Of a stretch of DNA of 64,000 nt, positions 61,947 to 64,000 are shown piece by piece (the stretch's first letter is position 1; each line of letters opens with the position of its first letter). The notes below the pieces were generated by a model. That model saw only the letters and a list, made by a program, of their open reading frames with translations. It was not told the DNA's origin and did no database searches. The stretch spans positions 124,001 to 188,000 of the forward strand of contig CABQLY010000001.1 of assembly GCA_902465155.1 (NCBI GenBank), given 5' to 3'. The DNA is from an uncultured Oscillospiraceae bacterium. GTDB taxonomy: Bacteria; Bacillota; Clostridia; Oscillospirales; Acutalibacteraceae. Both the position numbers and the translations under genes were made by a program.

Positions 61947-63472
61947 GCTGCGTCCTCCCAAAGCTCAATAATGTCTAAATCGCCGTAGGGCTGCTTGGCG
62001 GCCGCCTTGCCCTTGCGCTCAAAAATTAGTCCAACAATTTGAATTGAGATTAGCGGCATTAAAGCAACCAACGCCACAATGCCAAAAGCGTCCTGCAAAA
62101 TGTTGCCCCCTAAGGCGCCGCAGGCCCCAATCATAAATTGCAGCATAAAGGTGGCGGTCATAGGGCCGGAGGCCACCCCGCCCGAATCAAACGCAATGGC
62201 GGTGTAAATATCCGGCACAAAAAAGCTTAGCAGCAGCGCGGCGGTGTACCCCGGCACCAAAAACCACAAAAGCGATATTCCGGTAACCACCCGCAGCATA
62301 GAAAGCCCAAAGGCCAACGCAACCGCGGCCGAAAGGCTGTATTTAATAGCCGCCCCGGGAATAGAGCCGGCGCTAACCTCCTCAATTTGCGTTTCTAAAA
62401 CGCCTACCGCCGGCTCGGCCGAAATAATAAACCAGCCAAATGCCGCCGCCAGCAAAACGCCAAAAAGCTTTAGTTCCTGCGTAATTAAAAGTTCGCCCAA
62501 CACGGCGCCCAAAGCGGCAAACCCAACATTTACTCCGGTTAAAAACAGCACTAAGCCAAGGTAGGTGTAAAGCAGGCCAACCAAAATTTTTAAAAACCGC
62601 CGTTTTGAAAGGTGCAGCGCAAACGCCGCAAATAATAAAAAAATTACAATAATCGGCAATAGTGCCAGCGCCATTTCGCCCAAATATTTTGGCAACGCCA
62701 AAAGGTAAGCCCGGCCAAGCTCGGCCGTTGTGGCAAAGCTTAAGGCTTGCCCGGCGGCAACCGTGCTGCTGCCGTTGTAAAACAGCCCTAAAATTAAAAC
62801 AGCTAAAATAGGGCCAACCGAGCAAAGCGCAACTAAGCCAAAGCTGTCGGCCGCGGCCGTGCGGTCGCTGCGAATGTTGGCAACACCAACCCCCAGCGCC
62901 AAAATAAACGGCACCGTCATTGGCCCGGTTGTAACCCCGCCCGAATCAAACGCCACGCACAAAAAATCGGGGCTTGAAAAGGCCGCTAAAACAAAAATAA
63001 CGGCGTAGCAGCCCAGCAGCAGGTAACGCAGCCGCAGCCCGGTTAAAATGCGCAGCATACAAACCGCTAAAAACAGGCCAACCCCAACGCCAACCGTAAT
63101 AAGCAAAACGGCGCTGTTAATGTGGGGCACGGTTTGGGCCAGCACCTGCAAGTCTGGCTCGGCCACGGTAACGGCAAAGCCCAGCACAAAGGCCAACGGC
63201 AAAATTAGCCAAAGCTTTTTGGTTTTGGTAAGCGCGGCGCCAAGCTTGGCCCCAATTGCCACCATAGAGGCCTCGGCCCCAAGCGAAAACAGCCCCGTAC
63301 CAACCACCACTAAAACTGCCCCTACCAAAAAGCTTAAAAGCACATCTGCCTCAACCGGCAGAACGGTAAAGCACAGCGCCGCAACCATTAAAATAATTGG
63401 CAGCACCGAGCAAGCGGCCTCTTTAATTTTTAAAGCAAGCATGGTGTGGTCTTTTTGCAGGGCCAGTTTCAT
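61943..63472 (-). CDS. DUF1538 polytopic membrane protein, predicted transporter
   Basis: A 509-residue protein with about 12-14 hydrophobic segments in two homologous halves. Each half contains the same loop motif: VAFDSGGVTTGPMT (about 205) and IAFDSGGVASGPMT (about 440), which looks like a paired re-entrant loop of a transporter. Start 63472 (MKLALQKDH) has AGGAGG 12 nt upstream, somewhat far. The gene is cotranslated with the PII-like gene. The substrate is not known. Confidence 0.85.
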   Translation of the reverse strand: MKLALQKDHTMLALKIKEAACSVLPIILMVAALCFTVLPVEADVLLSFLVGAVLVVVGTGLFSLGAEASMVAIGAKLGAALTKTKKLWLILPLAFVLGFAVTVAEPDLQVLAQTVPHINSAVLLITVGVGVGLFLAVCMLRILTGLRLRYLLLGCYAVIFVLAAFSSPDFLCVAFDSGGVTTGPMTVPFILALGVGVANIRSDRTAAADSFGLVALCSVGPILAVLILGLFYNGSSTVAAGQALSFATTAELGRAYLLALPKYLGEMALALLPIIVIFLLFAAFALHLSKRRFLKILVGLLYTYLGLVLFLTGVNVGFAALGAVLGELLITQELKLFGVLLAAAFGWFIISAEPAVGVLETQIEEVSAGSIPGAAIKYSLSAAVALAFGLSMLRVVTGISLLWFLVPGYTAALLLSFFVPDIYTAIAFDSGGVASGPMTATFMLQFMIGACGALGGNILQDAFGIVALVALMPLISIQIVGLIFERKGKAAAKQPYGDLDIIELWEDAA

Positions 63473-63531
63473 GTTAGCTGTTTTCCTCCTAATTTGCTTG
63501 GCCGGGTGGGTTCGGCGGCGTGGGTTTTCTG

Positions 63532-63728
63532 TGTTGTTCGGCTGTACCATTCGGCCGTGTTGTTCGCCTGTGTTGTTTGGTAATGCCGTTTGGCAGTATT
63601 GTTTGGCAGTGTGGTTTGGCGTTGTTGTTCGGCGGCGCTATTTTTAGCAGTGTGGTTCTGCTGCGCCGTTCAACCGTTTATTTTGGTAGAGCCGTTCGTT
63701 GGCGCTGTTTGGCAATTTTGTTCGGCCG
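63532..63728. repeat. Degenerate 13-bp tandem repeat tract in the DUF1538 leader
   Basis: About 15 consecutive units of pattern TGTTGTTTGGCAG, almost all exactly 13 bp, each differing at a few positions. The tract begins about 60 bp upstream of the gene start. Confidence 0.7.
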
Positions 63729-63747
63729 TATGCCCGGCGGCTGCAGA

Positions 63748-63788
63748 CCAAACTCCCCCGGTGCGGGCCAAACTCCCCCCGGTGCGGG
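63748..63788. repeat. 20/21-bp tandem duplication
   Basis: CCAAACTCCCCCGGTGCGGG at 63748-63767 is followed by the same unit with one extra C at 63768-63788. It adjoins the 13-bp tract. Confidence 0.7.
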
Positions 63789-63891
63789 CCAAAAAAATTA
63801 AAACGGGATTTTTACCTGCCGGCAGCGGCCGAATTTGGGCTTTTGCGCCCAAAACCGTGCAAGGCACCGTTTTGGCTTAAATTTTAAACTA

Positions 63892-63920
63892 ATTATACCG
63901 TATTTTTTAAGCCACGGCAA
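63892..63920 (-). promoter_or_regulatory. Candidate promoter of the DUF1538-PII operon
   Basis: On the minus strand TTGCCG (63915-63920), 17 bp, TATAAT (63892-63897). The leader would be about 410 nt and contain the repeat tracts. The remaining bases to 64000 are AT-rich without a supported gene. Confidence 0.5.
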
Positions 63921-64000
63921 CTGCTATTTTAATAACATTTTGTAAATTAATGGAATTTTGCCCCCAAATTTATGAATAAACTGAAAAACAAAACATCTTT

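Noticed and set aside
63532..63728. Possible CRISPR array
   Set aside because: Units are contiguous and degenerate with a 13-bp period, without unique spacers, and no cas gene is near.
63520..63887. Overlapping plus-strand frames at the right edge
   Set aside because: Products follow the 13-bp repeats in different frames and have no recognisable domains or ribosome sites.
1..64000. Transposases, integrases, phage genes, tRNA and rRNA genes
   Set aside because: None recognised by motif or by characteristic sequence on either strand; short tRNA-like strings could not be folded into a cloverleaf.

Overview
The window looks like the chromosome of an endospore-forming member of the Clostridia, most likely the Oscillospiraceae/Ruminococcaceae group. 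Evidence: SpoIIE, RemA, a DivIVA-like protein, a threonyl T-box leader, strong Shine-Dalgarno sites, sigma-A promoters of TTGACA-N17-TATAAT type, sugar importers without a dedicated ATPase, and the Firmicutes order yicC-remA-gmk-rpoZ-priA-def-fmt-rsmB-rlmN-prpC-prkC-rsgA-thiN. Coding DNA is GC-rich in appearance, except one methyltransferase islet. I saw no rRNA, tRNA, insertion sequence, prophage or CRISPR array.

Region 1 (1-19.7 kb) is a carbohydrate locus. It holds two pairs of sugar ABC permeases enclosing a secreted NHL/TPR protein fused to a YIP1 membrane domain and a large DUF5696-type lipoprotein. A solute-binding lipoprotein follows with its own promoter overlapping the last permease. 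Then come a 1562-residue wall-anchored multi-module protein and a glycosidase-like lipoprotein. A GH2 beta-mannosidase-type enzyme lies on the opposite strand. Together they suggest capture, surface cleavage and import of a glycan whose identity the sequence does not reveal.

Region 2 (19.7-33.1 kb) is a complete arginine operon, argG-H-C-J-B-D-F-carA-carB, mostly translationally coupled. It is driven by one near-consensus promoter with ArgR-like half-sites. The last gene is unusual: full-length CarB runs in frame into a DapF-like domain that keeps one catalytic cysteine and has alanine at the other.

Region 3 (33.1-46.9 kb) is the housekeeping cluster for RNA turnover, matrix regulation, nucleotide synthesis, replication restart, translation initiation, ribosome maturation and PASTA-kinase signalling. 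Compared with Bacillus, coaBC and rpe are absent from their usual places. Region 4 (46.9-52.2 kb) has an AT-richer methyltransferase flanked by 19-bp direct repeats, degenerate 14-bp tandem repeats, a YesL-type membrane protein pair, and a DUF436-CobW metallochaperone pair with a very histidine-rich insert.

Region 5 (52.2-64 kb) has an S1-domain protein, spoIIE (with a promoter resembling Spo0A-activated ones), a DivIVA-like protein, a T-box-controlled thrS whose product lacks most of the TGS domain, a Nudix hydrolase, an M14 carboxypeptidase homologue without its zinc ligands, and a DUF1538 membrane protein paired with a tandem PII-like protein. Short degenerate tandem repeats recur between genes across the window.
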